Part shown: in pieces, positions 36,491-49,400 of the stretch
Position numbering within the stretch: position 1 is the stretch's first letter
How the letters are laid out: every line of letters starts with the position of its first letter
Assembly (NCBI GenBank): GCA_036897445.1
Contig: JAYMTL010000044.1
Location: 59,420-123,419 of the forward strand
Direction: 5' to 3'
From: Pelargonium tetragonum
Taxonomy: Eukaryota > Streptophyta > Magnoliopsida > Geraniales > Geraniaceae
Length of the DNA: 64,000 nucleotides
The notes under the pieces: model-generated
The model's database searches: none
What the model was told of the DNA's origin: nothing
What the model saw: the letters and a program-made list of their open reading frames with translations, nothing else
Translations under genes and position numbers: made by a program

Positions 36491-38302
36491 TTTGAAAAGA
36501 CTCTTGATACCATAACCTAGAAGTCATCTCTCATGTATAATACAGAATTTCAGTAATATTGAAAATGAACGCTTCAACAAGGTATCCTTTATAATGTAAA
36601 CCCTATAAAAGTTTATAGTTTAGGTAGGAAGATTTTAGTTCTTTGAAAAAGGAAGGCACTCATTGGCTTTTATACATTTAGTTTCTTTATTGCCAAGTAT
36701 TGTTAAATAGGAATTTTCAGGGTATATACATTCTATTACTAAGTAGGATTAACATGCCAAATCCAAAAAAAAGGTGCAGCCCCTTTGATAAGTTCCTATT
36801 ATCAGTATATAGTATATTAGAACGGAATGAAAGTTTCTATTTATACACCCTTAGAAACGGTAGCTTTATTCAGGATCTTTTGGTCTTTTTGAGATCCCCG
36901 TTCAAATTCAAACTTCTACCCTCAGAAACAATTTAGTAATATATCTCTACTAGCGCCGTGTTCAGTTACCTGGGTCATTAAGCTCTTGAAGGGAGTCTTC
37001 TTTTACAGTAAATGTACTAATCTCTTTGTAGTGTAAGTGAGCTCACGAGTCATCACTACCTTATTGTATAACAAAAAACCCATAAGTTTTTAATATTATA
37101 TAAAGCCCCCTGTTACAGTATTAAGTTTACCGGCATACCGAGTTAGAGAATATAGAAAATCTTTACTGTAAATTCATACTTTAGTGTGCTAGCTTTGGAG
37201 AACTTGGTATTAACCCATGAATCCGGCCCTTCGTGTAATATTACCGAGATATGACTTCAATACAAGAGTTGCCTGCCTATCTTATTATAGGTTCTTTCTT
37301 TAAGTAGGGGGGTATCAAAAAAGGAAGCAAAGCTAGCGTTGGTAATTTAGAGTACTAACAGTGGAAAACTAGTATTGTGTTTTTGAACAATCCCGAGTCG
37401 TATTGATGAATAAAGGGAAACAAAGACAGGAAAACTAAAAGCCCCTACTCCAAAAAGAGCTGCTCCTTATTTTCAATGATCAATCTAATCGACACCGATT
37501 ACCAATTATACAGAGCTTTCATCTCATGCTAGGCAGGATCTTTTCTGAAAAAGAAACCAATAAATAAGCTAAACGCCAAGGTTTTGACTTTGATTCAAAA
37601 ATGTAGGATATTAAAGTTCCTTTTTGAACTAGTTCTAGGGGCTGGAATAATGCTATATATACAGTAAGACTTAATAAGAATAAAGCATATCCTTTAGGTT
37701 TTTCAACTGGTACAACTTTGGATTTTTCTCTTTTATATAATCAAGGCAACCTGATAGAAATTCTTAATAAAGTCTATTTTCCGCGCTTTCCATTTGTTTT
37801 ACGTTTCATGGTAGAGTTTTAGGAACAAATAATTTGAATCTTTTATCTGGTGACTCTCCGATGGAAAATCCAGAATTTTATAGACGTTTAGGCCTCTTTC
37901 CCTAAAAAGACTCAACGTTATCGTAAGATTACGAGCAATACCAATAAGATTAATATTTATATCAGGACGGCTTGACTACAGGACTAATGAACTGATGAAT
38001 AAGAAGTTTCCATACTTAGTAGTTCTTGCTTTTCGCGTTAATAGACTAGGCTTTTAGAAAACTATCCTCATTTGCTAACGCCCGTTCAAAACAAAAAAGT
38101 CTAAGAAATTGTAGGCTATAAAGGATTCGCGCTTTTTAGTTAAACTTCCTCCTTTACAGGTAGGTACTCTACTAGAATTACACAACCATACGCCCTTAAC
38201 TTCTGAAGAAAAAGAAAGCGTCCTCCTATAGGGTCCTAGCACTATTATAGGTATACAGCCTCCAGGAACAGAGTGCACTGCAAGTTGATTCTTAAATAAA
38301 GG

Positions 38303-38325
38303 TAATTATAAGTTTCTTATAATTA
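38303..38325. repeat. 10-bp inverted repeat, 3-base loop
   Basis: TAATTATAAG pairs with CTTATAATTA across TTT. It is tight and perfect but almost entirely A-T. Confidence 0.5.
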
Positions 38326-40312
38326 TTAAACTCAAGGGGTGCGGGTCTTTTTAAAATCAACAGAATTCTTCCTTTGCCGATTAACAGAATAACCTATTAA
38401 ATTCGGAAACCTAATTCCTTACTATACCATAATAAGTTTGAAATCTCCAAGGAGGCAGTCCTCGTAAAGGGTTTTCTTTCTTCTAGACTATCCATTTGAA
38501 TGAAAAGAAAGGCTCAACTTGTTTGCTTCTAAGCCGGCCGGGGTGTAATCTAGAGTTTATTAAGAACTAAAAAGAAAAAAGCTTTTGGTGTGGGTTGGAG
38601 TATGATCAGTACGTTTACAAGTTATAAAATCGAAGTTAGTAAAACTAAGGAAAGTTTTTTCCTTTTTCATAAAGCCCTCTCTAGGCTTCGCTCCCTCCTG
38701 ACGTTTTAGCACTAGCCGGTCCATCAACTCAAAGGCCTTGAATATAAAAGTCTTAAGTCAATTATCAATTAATAATTGCAGCATTTAACCAGAGATGCTT
38801 TGAAAGAAGTTCAATTCGGATATCGCAGCATATAAAAAAGTTTAGGTAGTTATAAGGGTTGTCAATACAAATACTACAAGAATTTTGTCCTGGTTACAAG
38901 TATATTTATCTATTTCTCAAAAGAGGACCTTACCCAGGTTTTTTGTATTAGTGAAAGGTCGGTATAAGATTTACCAGCTTAGTTATGAACAAGTTTAAGA
39001 AAAAGAGCCTGACTTTCTGAAGAAAACTTATAAAAAGAAAGGGAGCAGCTCTCCTAAATATAAGTCTGCTAAACCAAGTTTATCTACCAAGAAAAGCTTC
39101 TTATAGTGGGACTCCTATCCTTCAAGCAGAAAGTCTTTCATTTGGTATGCTATGCCTGTAAAAAAAGCGAATAACTTCAAAAGGAATTTGCCTCTTTTTG
39201 AAATCTTATAGCTCTAGTTAACCCCTCCCCAAAGACTTTGAGTTCTCGTACTTGAGAAAAACGAGTAAAGAAGCAAACATAATTGAATAAATACCCTTAC
39301 TAAAACGCTTAAAGCACCCAAACTAGGATTTACATTAAAGGATTCGTTTCAAAATAGGTGCGGTTAATTTCCCGGGTATCATATAAAAAATTTTACGGGC
39401 TTTTCTGAAACAATTATACTCTTCTTGGGCAGGGAACCCAAGCACTAAAAAAACATTCTATAAAGTATCTGTATAAACTTTTCTTTTCTTAAAAAAAGGG
39501 GAAGCGAAGTAAGATTTTTTACTACTATTAATAGAATAGAGGAATGCAGGAGTACGCCCCGGATTTTTCTAAGTCAGTTTATAATAAAGGGGTCCTATAA
39601 GGGATTCCGGCACCTCCGGAGTATATATATAACTAAGATCTTTTGAGTCAAAAGCTAGGCCCCCTTGGTTACAGGACATTCTAATCAAATTTGTATTTGT
39701 CTCCATAAGCTTCCCGTAGCATATACACCTCAACTTTTTGTTTAGAAGAGGCCCTTAATTTTATCTATTTATTTTTAGAATATTCACAAGGGTTAAATCC
39801 CTTTAAGAAAACTGCAGTAAAATTGAATATTATGCATGAGTAAGTCTTCAAATGCATTCTTATTAGCCAATCTGCTTAAAAAGATATGAAAGTAAATCTA
39901 CGCCCGACCTTCGCTCTTTTAGGACAGCGCTATACTATAAACTTTTTTGGAGTCCTGTGCTATAAAGCATTTTCAGTCTTTAAACGCAACCTTGCAAGTT
40001 TTTGCGGGTCTTCGAGAACCCCTTTTTATCAAAAATTAGGAATTACGGAGAAGGGTAAACTAAAACCCTAACAGGCAATTCGTATATAGCTTATAAATTG
40101 ACTACTTCATCTTAATGCAAAAGAAAAATTCGAACTCTCTCCCAAAAACCCCGAATAGCTTTTTCGAGAAGCACTCCCTTCTGTTTTATTTGTACCAGAA
40201 GAAAGAAGTTATACCTATTTCATGCATTGCCTTGGGAGTTTATAAGTTTGTACAGTATTCATAACATCTATTTACTAGAAACAGGTTCTATGCCGTTTAA
40301 GGAGACCCCAGT

Positions 40313-40324
40313 TGACAATTGTCA
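40313..40324. repeat. 12-bp perfect palindrome
   Basis: TGACAATTGTCA is self-complementary. No adjacent gene suggests an operator role. Confidence 0.35.
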
Positions 40325-41379
40325 GTGAAACTTAAAGCAGGAGTTTCTCTCTAATAAATCTAAGAAATTGATAAGAAAAGCTTTCAAAAAGCAATAATTT
40401 AGGAAGGCCCTTGCGGCTCCCTCGAATCACTAGGAATTTTAATAATTAAGTACAACGTATAGCTAGAGTTTGCTAGTTTTTATATTCTTTATATCTATTT
40501 ATTTCTCTTCTCTCCTTAACCAGAAAGAAACAGAGGACTAAGATAATAAGGAATACTTGAGAAGAGTCCCCCCTTTTTTGTATTCAAGGAAAGTTTGTTT
40601 ACAAATTACAAAAACCGGATATTCATGAATCACTAAAGGAAAGAGTTCAAATTTGTAAGTAAGAGGGCCTCTTTTAGTTGCTTTCTCTTTACTAAGCCGA
40701 GCACGAAGCAAAACAACAAGAACCCTTGTCAGTAGTAGGTGAGTTCCCGGACAAAAGTGCGTAATAAGTATAAAGGGGTGTATTGACTAACCGCTTAGAG
40801 AAGGTCTTGTCTTATAGGTATTAGTTATACTATCTCTTGTCTTGTTACTCCCATAGGGGCTTAGAGATATGAGATAGTGTTATCCTTCCCTGACTTACTT
40901 CACTTCTTTCGAGTTTTTTGGCAGAGGTTCGGATACCCTTATAGCTAAAACATCCTTACTAGAGTTTCTTACTTTTGTAAACGGCTTAGCTTTCGAATCA
41001 AATTTCATTTTTTATTGGCCAGAAAGGCAATTCGACAAGCATAAAATCCGTTTTTCCGGTCAAAGCGTGTGTTAGTATTAGTAAAAGTTTCGATCTTTGA
41101 ATAAAAAGGATAGACCTACGACGAAAGGACTTATTTTCCTAAAGTAAGTAAATCAAGACTAAAATCCCATATCACTTATAGATTATAGAAGAGCTTTTTA
41201 CTTATATAACAACTTCATCTTAAAAATCCTTCGGTAGGTCGCATATGATATAGGATATTGAGAGTAACGTATAACTAAAAAGTATAGTATATATCTTGTA
41301 CCTAATGAATTAGAATCGCTTATATAGAATGCTAGCGCATTTATAAGTTGATTTAAGTGCTAAATCCAATTACAATCGA

Positions 41380-41411
41380 AAGTGCGGTCGCAGGTTTAAG
41401 TCCCGTGCATA
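41380..41411 (+). pseudogene. tRNA T-arm-like fragment
   Basis: GCAGG-TTTAAGT-CCCGT has four of five pairs including one G-T pair and is preceded by GCGGTC, as in many tRNAs. A full cloverleaf upstream is not convincing. The 119-codon frame starting at 41357 reads through it. Confidence 0.3.
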
Positions 41412-42230
41412 ATGAAAAACCGCCAGAGCCGACAAAGGGACCCTTTACCCTCTATCCAATCTTATTACGTATTCTTCAGGGGAAGGTTAGTGGTAGGGGC
41501 TCGTTCTTATGTGTAAGGATTACTTTATATACTTTTAAGGTAACCCAACTCAAGATTTTCAATTCTAAATTACTTGTCGGTGATAAAAGGGTTAGCCAGT
41601 GGATGCTAGCTCGACTAAATTTGTATTCATTTTATAGAGTCTTAACGGCATTCAACCACCAAGTTTGCTGCGCTACAAACAAAGCAAGGAAGCAGAACAA
41701 AAAGAAATTTTATTAATTAGTCACACTTCATTTAGATACTTTTTTGTCTATCTTCCTAAAATCTGGGACGCAAACATCATCACAGAAGTGAGAAGTTCTA
41801 ACTCTCATATTAAAGTGGATCAACACGAGCATATGAGGACTTCTAAACTGAAGATATAAAATAAAACATATTTTATACAGAAAACAAGCGACCCCTTTAC
41901 TTACATAAATTTAGAAATTCTTGTATATAAGGATTTTCTTTACTCATAGGATTGCTGGGCCTCTCTTTCTTGGTATACTGCCGAACTTCTTTCCTAATCC
42001 TAATACCATCAAACTGAGTGAAATTCCTGTTAACGTTAAGGAGTTGCTTTTTATATAGGACTAAAATAAAACCGTTGAGATAACACCCACGCGAGCCTGA
42101 AGTTCTCAAAAAACCTCTGAGTGTAAAAAGTCTGAAGTTTTTATAACCCTTATCTATAAATATAAAATAAAGGATCCTTAGGTAATAGACAACTTTAATA
42201 GGAATTCACTCTTGATAAGCCAGTTAAAAA

Positions 42231-42300
42231 TCCGAACCGGCAGCATACCTCGAAAAAGGCATAACCCCTTTAGTCCACTATGATAAGCAGAACTCTAGGA
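42231..42300 (-). pseudogene. Class II tRNA-like remnant
   Basis: The minus strand reads CATAGTGGACTAAAGGGG, resembling the D-arm region of tRNA-Ser. It is followed by a foldback (ATGCCT with AGGTAT) and GCCGGTTCGGA, which resembles a T-loop. The T-stem is mostly unpaired, so it looks decayed. Confidence 0.3.
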
Positions 42301-42488
42301 AGAACACAGGGTTAACCTTCTAATACCCCAGAATTCCTACAGTAGCTGACAGGAATAAAAAAAACTTAGAGTATCCCTTACTTACACTTAAAGAAGTGAA
42401 ATCCTAAATCCTAATTAGGATTCTTTTGTATAAGTTTAGATTAGGGATATCCAAGATTGAAAAAAGTCTTACTTAAATATTTAGGACC

Positions 42489-42546
42489 GGGAGATTCTAG
42501 TTGAACCCTGCTAAACTAGAATAGGGCTGGTTGCTTAGAATCTCCC
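42489..42546. repeat. 11-bp perfect stem with 36-base loop
   Basis: GGGAGATTCTA (42489-42499) pairs exactly with TAGAATCTCCC (42536-42546). Inside, AACC/GGTT and CCCT/AGGG can pair further, giving a compact structured element of 58 bases. It has no tRNA-like loops that I can identify. Confidence 0.7.
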
Positions 42547-43171
42547 AAGGAAACTATACAGGAGGTCTCAAGAGTGTTTCCTAGGCTTCCTCTACTTGTT
42601 TTGTGAGATATATCAAAAAAGACAAAAAACTGAAACGCATCTGAAAATGATAAGTTTTGCCAAGATCACTTTTTCAGAAAACCGGTGTTTTTCCTCTTTT
42701 TAATTTTTAGATTTTATGCGCTTTTAATAAAATTTTAAGGGAATGAAGCGCTTTAACAAATTAAGAGTAAAGGATTAATAAACGGGTTAGACGAAGTTTC
42801 TAAGTAGGTGTCACATTATATTTGGTATTTTTCCTGGTACCTTTACGGGATATCTGAGATTTTCTAGTCTTAAAACCTCTTTGTGAGTACAGATTTATAA
42901 AAAAGGAGCCGCTTTTCGATTCTTTTTGGGGTAAGTTAGAAACCCTTTATCATAAAATTCTAGACTCCTTTTTCTAGTGGTGACGAGAGCTAAACATCGG
43001 GTAAATACAGACTTGATAGAGAGTGCAGGCTTAAACATTGAGCGAGGGGTTTCCCTGTCTCTCATTTTAGGTAGTAATTAACCCCAATATATACATTCAA
43101 CTGATAAATAGCTTTATCTTCTAAAGAGTTGGAAATCGGCTAGAATACGAAACTTGGGTATACTTACTACT

Positions 43172-43187
43172 AAAGGGGAGCCCCTTT
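43172..43187. repeat. 7-bp mini-palindrome AAAGGGG/CCCCTTT
   Basis: AAAGGGG-AG-CCCCTTT is one of the cleanest examples of the G-run/C-run motif scattered over 1-8 kb and 27-64 kb. Confidence 0.5.
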
Positions 43188-44601
43188 TGCTAGGAAGAAC
43201 TTCATCTTCATATAAGGAGTCTCCTCTACCAAAGTCTCTTTTGAATTGAAGATCTTTTTTATACTATGGTGCTTTAAGACTTCTTCCTTTTTTTTTTCAT
43301 ATGCCTAGAAAACCTTTTTATTCCCAAATAAGCTCTATTTTTTGCACCTATTATTCTTAATACATATCCGAGAGACTATACATATAAACTTCTTCTTTAT
43401 GGTGGGGCTTGTTTATAACGGAGTAAAAACTTTAAAATCTTGATAACCACATGCCTATCTATTTTTTTTGTTTTGTGCAATATTTGTATTTTTAGCTTAC
43501 TGGTTAGTAGTAAAGTCATGGACTTTCTTTTTTTGGGATGATACACCCAGAATTTCTTTCGCCTTTGTTGAAATTCCCCGGGCTCCGGTAAACTAAAGAT
43601 AAACTATCTCACTCTCAGCGTAACGTATACTAAAGGACTCCTCTTAGCAAAAAAATCCCGCAAAGCTTTCTTAAGCACTTAGGGTTCCGTAGCTATAAAA
43701 CTTAGATCTAGATTTTATTCTACAACATTTTCTTTACTCCGGGTATTCCTACAAGCAAACTCCGTCCTAGTTTCGAAATTAAGGATATTCCCGTCATAGG
43801 CTTTTTAAGGATTAAAACAAGAAAACCGCAACGGGTTGTGATATAAGTAGGCTGCTGGGCTTGCGTAAAACCTTTATAGTAATACAAAAAAGACACAGTT
43901 GTATAAAGCTTTCCTTTAGTAATCCACCTGAAAAATGAATTTAGATAACAAGAACCTTTCCAAGGGGCTTCTCAAACTCCTGATAAAAGTTATTGGAATA
44001 CGGAAAAGGTCAAGTTTAGCTCTTAGCTGCCGGCCTCCTTACTAAAAAAAATACGAAATGAAAAGAAATGGAATACGAGAACGGAGAAACTCTCGCCATT
44101 CAGAAATCCCTATATATCAGGAAAACTCTGCAAAAGAACTTATGTTTACTTTAAAAACCTTTCTAATCCTGTTTGGGTTTTGAGAGCCTTGAGCTTCAGA
44201 GGAACCCGGAGTGACGAAAAGAACTTGTTCTGCTATTATGGATACATTACTCTAAGTTCTAAGAAAGTCTCTTGTTTAAAAGTCAAAGCTTTCCTATACC
44301 GCTAAAATACAAAGAATAAGCGTTGCATACAAAGGGCCTTCGAATACTAGAACTCGAGAAACAAAGTAATCCGGGTTACTGGGCGCGAATAATAGGAATA
44401 AACACACTAAAAAAGAAAGAACGTACCTCGCGAAAAGACTCAATATTATTAGAAAGGGAAAACTCCTTAGTAGTATATCGTATATCTTCAAATAACAGAC
44501 TTAAGAAATCCATTGCATATATCCCATTACTCTTGTTTAGGTAAAAGCTATGTAAGTACAAAGGTGACCCCTTTCGAAAGAGTACTCTATTTGTTAAACA
44601 A

Positions 44602-44616
44602 CCGGGGGTACCCCGG
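44602..44616. repeat. GC-rich mini-hairpin
   Basis: CCGGGG-GTA-CCCCGG has six G/C pairs and a three-base loop, in AT-rich surroundings. Confidence 0.55.
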
Positions 44617-44849
44617 AGGCTTTGAGGTAGGTTTAGCGCATGTAAACAGCCTTACAATATATTTTCTAAATTGAATGCATTCTAACACAACGCGGCAGAT
44701 TTCTTATAGCTAGCAGTATTCCCCAGATATTAATGAGGTTTCAAAAGTTTCATTATATAATTATAAGGGAGTCCTTTTACTTAAAAACAAGAACTTCTTC
44801 TAAGTATCCTAGTTTACTATAGACTTGTTTTTTTACTCTGGCGTTTACC

Positions 44850-45320
44850 CTTGTACCTTATCCTATATCTAGTAGTAACAACCTAAAAAGAGGAATAGGA
44901 CTTTAACAACTATATTCTTACTCTTATCTATTACTTATTACTATAAAAGAAATAGCTATAATAAGTAATAAAAGACTTCCTAACAAACTAAGAAAGCTCT
45001 CAAGATAGAGAATTCAGGGTGACTCCGGGTATGCAAAAGATACTCGTGAATAAGATAAAGTACAGAAAAGTAAGTTACAAGACTAAGGATTTTCCAGTAA
45101 AGAAGTAGAGTTATAAGCCTTTTTCTTGATGTTGGTCTACCCTTACCCTTAAATTAACAAGGAACAAGAGGGATATACCTTTGTAAACAAGACCTAACTT
45201 TCTATTCCATAACTACCTAATACTAATAAAAAGGGTGGTAATCCTTATACTATTAATTACTATCCTTATAACTATAAGAAAGTAGCTACAATACAATAAG
45301 TACAGGTTATTAGACATGTA
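44850..45320. repeat. CTA/TAC-rich array
   Basis: Variations on CTATTACTTATTACTATAA and TAGCTACAAT make two patches here (44850-45000, 45190-45320). They resemble the arrays near 21.3 and 26.9 kb in word content only. Confidence 0.35.
44929..44970. repeat. 12-bp perfect inverted repeat
   Basis: TATTACTTATTA (44929-44940) and TAATAAGTAATA (44959-44970) are exact complements around an 18-base loop. The low-complexity context raises the chance of coincidence. Confidence 0.45.
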
Positions 45321-46289
45321 AACTCCTAAACATCCTAAATAAAGGTAAAGAGAGAATAAAGGCTCATAAGAAAGGCACTAACTAATATTGATATTGAGAG
45401 GAAAAGCTATAAGAATAAAAAGTAACAAATCTTCTAGATTCTGTACCGCGGAATGGTTTAATAAGTTTTCCGGCGAATTCCTTTTTTGTGTTTTTTGAGT
45501 AGCCCATAGTTTTTAGATAAGCAAGTGCCAGGAGTTTTCCCTATATTCTAAGCATTTCTTAAGCTAAAAAGGAACCACTATAAAAGGAAACCCCAAAACT
45601 TTCATTAGATTAGAATAGACAGGAATCCTCAAGCAAGGCGTTTTCGGAAGAAGTTGAATACGAAAACCCCAGTAAATGCTGATCCTAAGAGGCCCCTATT
45701 GCTTAGTATGAATCACAGATCCAGAATTCCTTAGGGCAAAAGGTAGCATTAATAAAAAGATTGTTTATAAAAAAATTTATAAGATAAGGATCTCATAAAG
45801 TAAGGGTTCTGCCTAGTTGGCTAAAACTTGGCTGCCAAATAACGACTGATAAAAGAATCCACACTAAATCATGTCTCGATAATTGTTTACTCTAGTAAAT
45901 AGGGGACTTAAGGTAAGGAATCGTAAACTATAGCAATATAAAGGACCCCAGACTCCTTTTAACACAAGCATATTTTTGCTCAAGACAAGAGTAATACTAA
46001 ATTCAGTAAAGTACTCCTCTAAGCCGAAGTAAGGAAAGCACTAGAATTTTTGAAAAATCAAACCTACCCTATACCTGTTTATACAAATTCTTATTAATTG
46101 AACGATTTATCAAGTCCTGCAAGTTACACAAATTACAGATATAAGAAATGTTGTTCTATCTCTTAAAAGCAAAAGGCTGCGATCGAAAAAGGATACCCAC
46201 TTAACTATTAGGGATATCCACGTTGGATAAAAAAGGTATTACATTACAAGTAGTCATGTATAATCAATCTAACAAAGTTTTAATCCTCC

Positions 46290-46440
46290 CTAATAACTGC
46301 AACATACAAGAGGGTTATCCCTTTTACTTACTAACTAATAAATACTAAGAGTAATACAACTACTAATTATAAATACATCTTAGACTACTGAACTATAGCT
46401 ACAAGAGCCCTTAGGAGAAGTATAGGTATAGCTGGTATCA
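46290..46440. repeat. CTA-rich patch
   Basis: ACTAACTAATAAATACTAAG, ATAGCTACAAGAGC and AGTATAGGTATAGCTGG repeat the word set of the other CTA arrays. Confidence 0.3.
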
Positions 46441-49400
46441 AGAGGAAAGGTTTCCACTAAGTAAAGAGAAATAAGTTTAAGGTTTTTACAAGGTATAAAC
46501 TAAGTGCTAAGGGAGCCCGGAAGCCAATGAATCTCCTTTTTTTCAATTTTAAAGTCGTATAAAGAGGTTGGGGAGAAACCTAGTCTAGGGTTTAAGTTTT
46601 ACAAGCCCGACGGAGTTTATAAATCTAAGAAGTATAGTTAGTTGCAGCTTCTGAGCCTATTTCTTAAGTCTAGTTTTGAAGCAAGTCAAAGAAATTCTAT
46701 TTTATTAAAGATTAAAGTAAGGGTTCCCATTTTATAAAAAGCAATTTATACAGCTCTGTTCGGTATCGATGTAGATTTAAACGAGTTACTAAGTTAGGGA
46801 TTCCTTAAGATTTTAGGTAGTAGCCCTCCGAATCGCTTAAAAGGTGCCTTTCACCGGTTAAACCTAGCCCCTTTCCTAAAAGACTTAAGGAGACTCGCTC
46901 TTGAACTTACTGACTTACCTCACACTTGTTTCTTAAGCCAAACCGATTCTTTAGAAATATCTTCCTCATAGCTATCTTTCGCTTAGTCTTTTACTCATTC
47001 CCAGGATTTTAAGAGCTTCTATTCAGCAGTTTTCCGAAATACATCGCAAAAGAGTCGGTGAGCCTTGCTTGGCAAATTCCTATTATTGGTAAAAAAACAT
47101 TTACAAAGAAGCTCGTTCGTACAAGGGAATCTTGGATATGGGAGACTGCGAGTGAGACTTCCTTACTAGGTTTGGAGATGTATAAACTAAAGGTATGTAA
47201 TTTATACTAAGGCCACGCCCTTTTTCTAATAACTCGCTTTTGAGCAACCCTGCTATTCCCTATAAAAGAGGAAAAGATCTCGTTTTGTAGTAAATTAAGG
47301 CTTTTCTTTAATGAAAAATGGATGGGTTTACCTTTTATCGCTGTGACGAATTTAATACTCGTGTTTTATTTCCTCCTTTTTGTAATACTTAAAAAAATAT
47401 TAACCCACTTATCAGGATCCTTCAAATTAAACTAGAGCAACTCACCCCCTAAGTAAGCTACCTTTAAAAGCAAGAGTAAAAAATCTACATAGGACTAAAG
47501 TTGCTAAGAAAAGGTCACTCTTATCGAAAAAGTTCTCTAGCCAGCTAGCTCTAATTAAAATAATTAGGGGTTTTAAGGAAAGCAGCTTAGCATTATATCT
47601 AACTCTCTCTTTAGGTAAGAAGGTAAGATTCTACTTTTATTTAAAAGTGTATTTTCGTTCTTTTTTTTTACTAAAACTTCTTATTAATAAGGTATACAAA
47701 AGTTTTAGAGTAGTTGCTCTTTTGAAAAGCTTTTATTTAGTTCAAAATTTTGGGGTCTACTAAAAAACATAACCACGGGTGCCTCTATAAGCTGCTATTT
47801 ATCCAATTCGCGGAAACCCGTTGTAATAACAATTGCTCGCTAATACTATAGTTTTTTAAGAATTCAAAAGTAGGAATCCAGAAAGGGTTAAGCTTTAGCC
47901 TTCCGTAATTTAGGATTCTTCCCATGTTTCCTCATTGTCAAGTATCCTTTTTTTAGTTTTTGTATTTGGCAAGGAAGCCCTTTTTAGTAATCCGAGGTTT
48001 CACTTAAGTGCTAAATATTTTCTTGTTTGATATTGGGGTTTATACTTTTTCTAAGCCTGTTATTTTCAAGTTTACGGGTTATAAATTCAGTGTTTTAGAA
48101 GTTTGTAATAGGGATTTTTGTATACTAGGTTTATTCGTGCTAGGAATTTCAAAGAAAATTAGTTAGGGGATTTCCTCAGTTTAATAACCTTGTAAATAAG
48201 CCTTCCTAGGCATATTTTTTAGAATTTTGACACTCATTTAAGTTCCCTGTTTATAACACTCTTCCCCGAACCCACTAAGGATTAAAATTGATTTGTATAA
48301 AAGCTCAAGGTCGTAAAATAAATAATAGTAATTAGGGGCTTTTTCTTCAAGCCCTTAGCTACCCGAAGACAAAGAATTTCGCAATAATCTCGATATTTTA
48401 AAAAGTAGACACTTAACTAAGCACCTTTACGGAATATTCAAATTATATGACATAAATATTTATAGGCAATTTTCTTTATAACCGGCTTAATATATCCCTG
48501 ACAGACTAGACATCCTTTCTACAAGATTACATTACGGATGCTCTTAGTTAGTACCCCTTACTCGAGGGACACCCGGATGGATTCTCTTTTATGACAATTT
48601 ACACTAGTCAAAAGGCAGAAAGAAGTCATAAACTAAATTAAAAAGCAGCGGTTAGGGAATCTTGTTCAGGGTACTCCAAGTCTGATAGAGTACTTTATTT
48701 CCTGGACATTCTTACTAGTAAAACGCATTAAAAACTTCAAGCATAAGTACAAGACATGGGAGCTACTTGCCTAAAATTATCTCTTTATCTGGACTCTTTA
48801 AATTAAGTTTCTTTAGCAAAATAAAGGAATTCCCATACCCGCTTTGTTTTAAAACTAAACCTCAAAATTAAATTAGGAGAGTCTAACCTCTTAATTAAAA
48901 GGCAAGGGCATATTGTTCTTGATTGGCTAAGCGGGGTTCCTCCACAGTAGTAAATTAACAGACACAAGTATCCCACTTAGGGACTCTATTCTTAGTTAAT
49001 ATGAGTTACTCCACTAAAAACTAAAAAATACATATTGGTTTTCCTTATATTTAGTATTAAATAAAATCTTGAGAAATTTTATTTAGGGAGGGTTTTACGT
49101 GGTCACCAGCTCCTTAGAATGAAATCTCTTGTACAAAAAGAGTCTAGATTTTCTTGTGTTAATGGGGTTTGATGCTTTATGGGCGCATATTATATAGAAT
49201 TGTGGAGAATAAATTAGAATTTAGGTAAAGCTAGAATCAGGGTTACCCCTTTAATTTATACGGGTTTTGTTTCTAACTAAACCATCAATCCAAAGTGCTC
49301 CCAAGTCATTCCTCTAGGATCTTACTACGAAAGAGTTTCGTATCTAAGTAAACCCTGCCAAGTTCCTAGTAAACGGGACCCATAGAATTTCACTATATAG

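Noticed and set aside
41357-41859. Two overlapping frames (119 and 64 codons) that could be one gene with a frameshift
   Set aside because: Neither part resembles a known protein and the first runs through a T-arm-like sequence. Overlap of two chance frames is enough to explain it.
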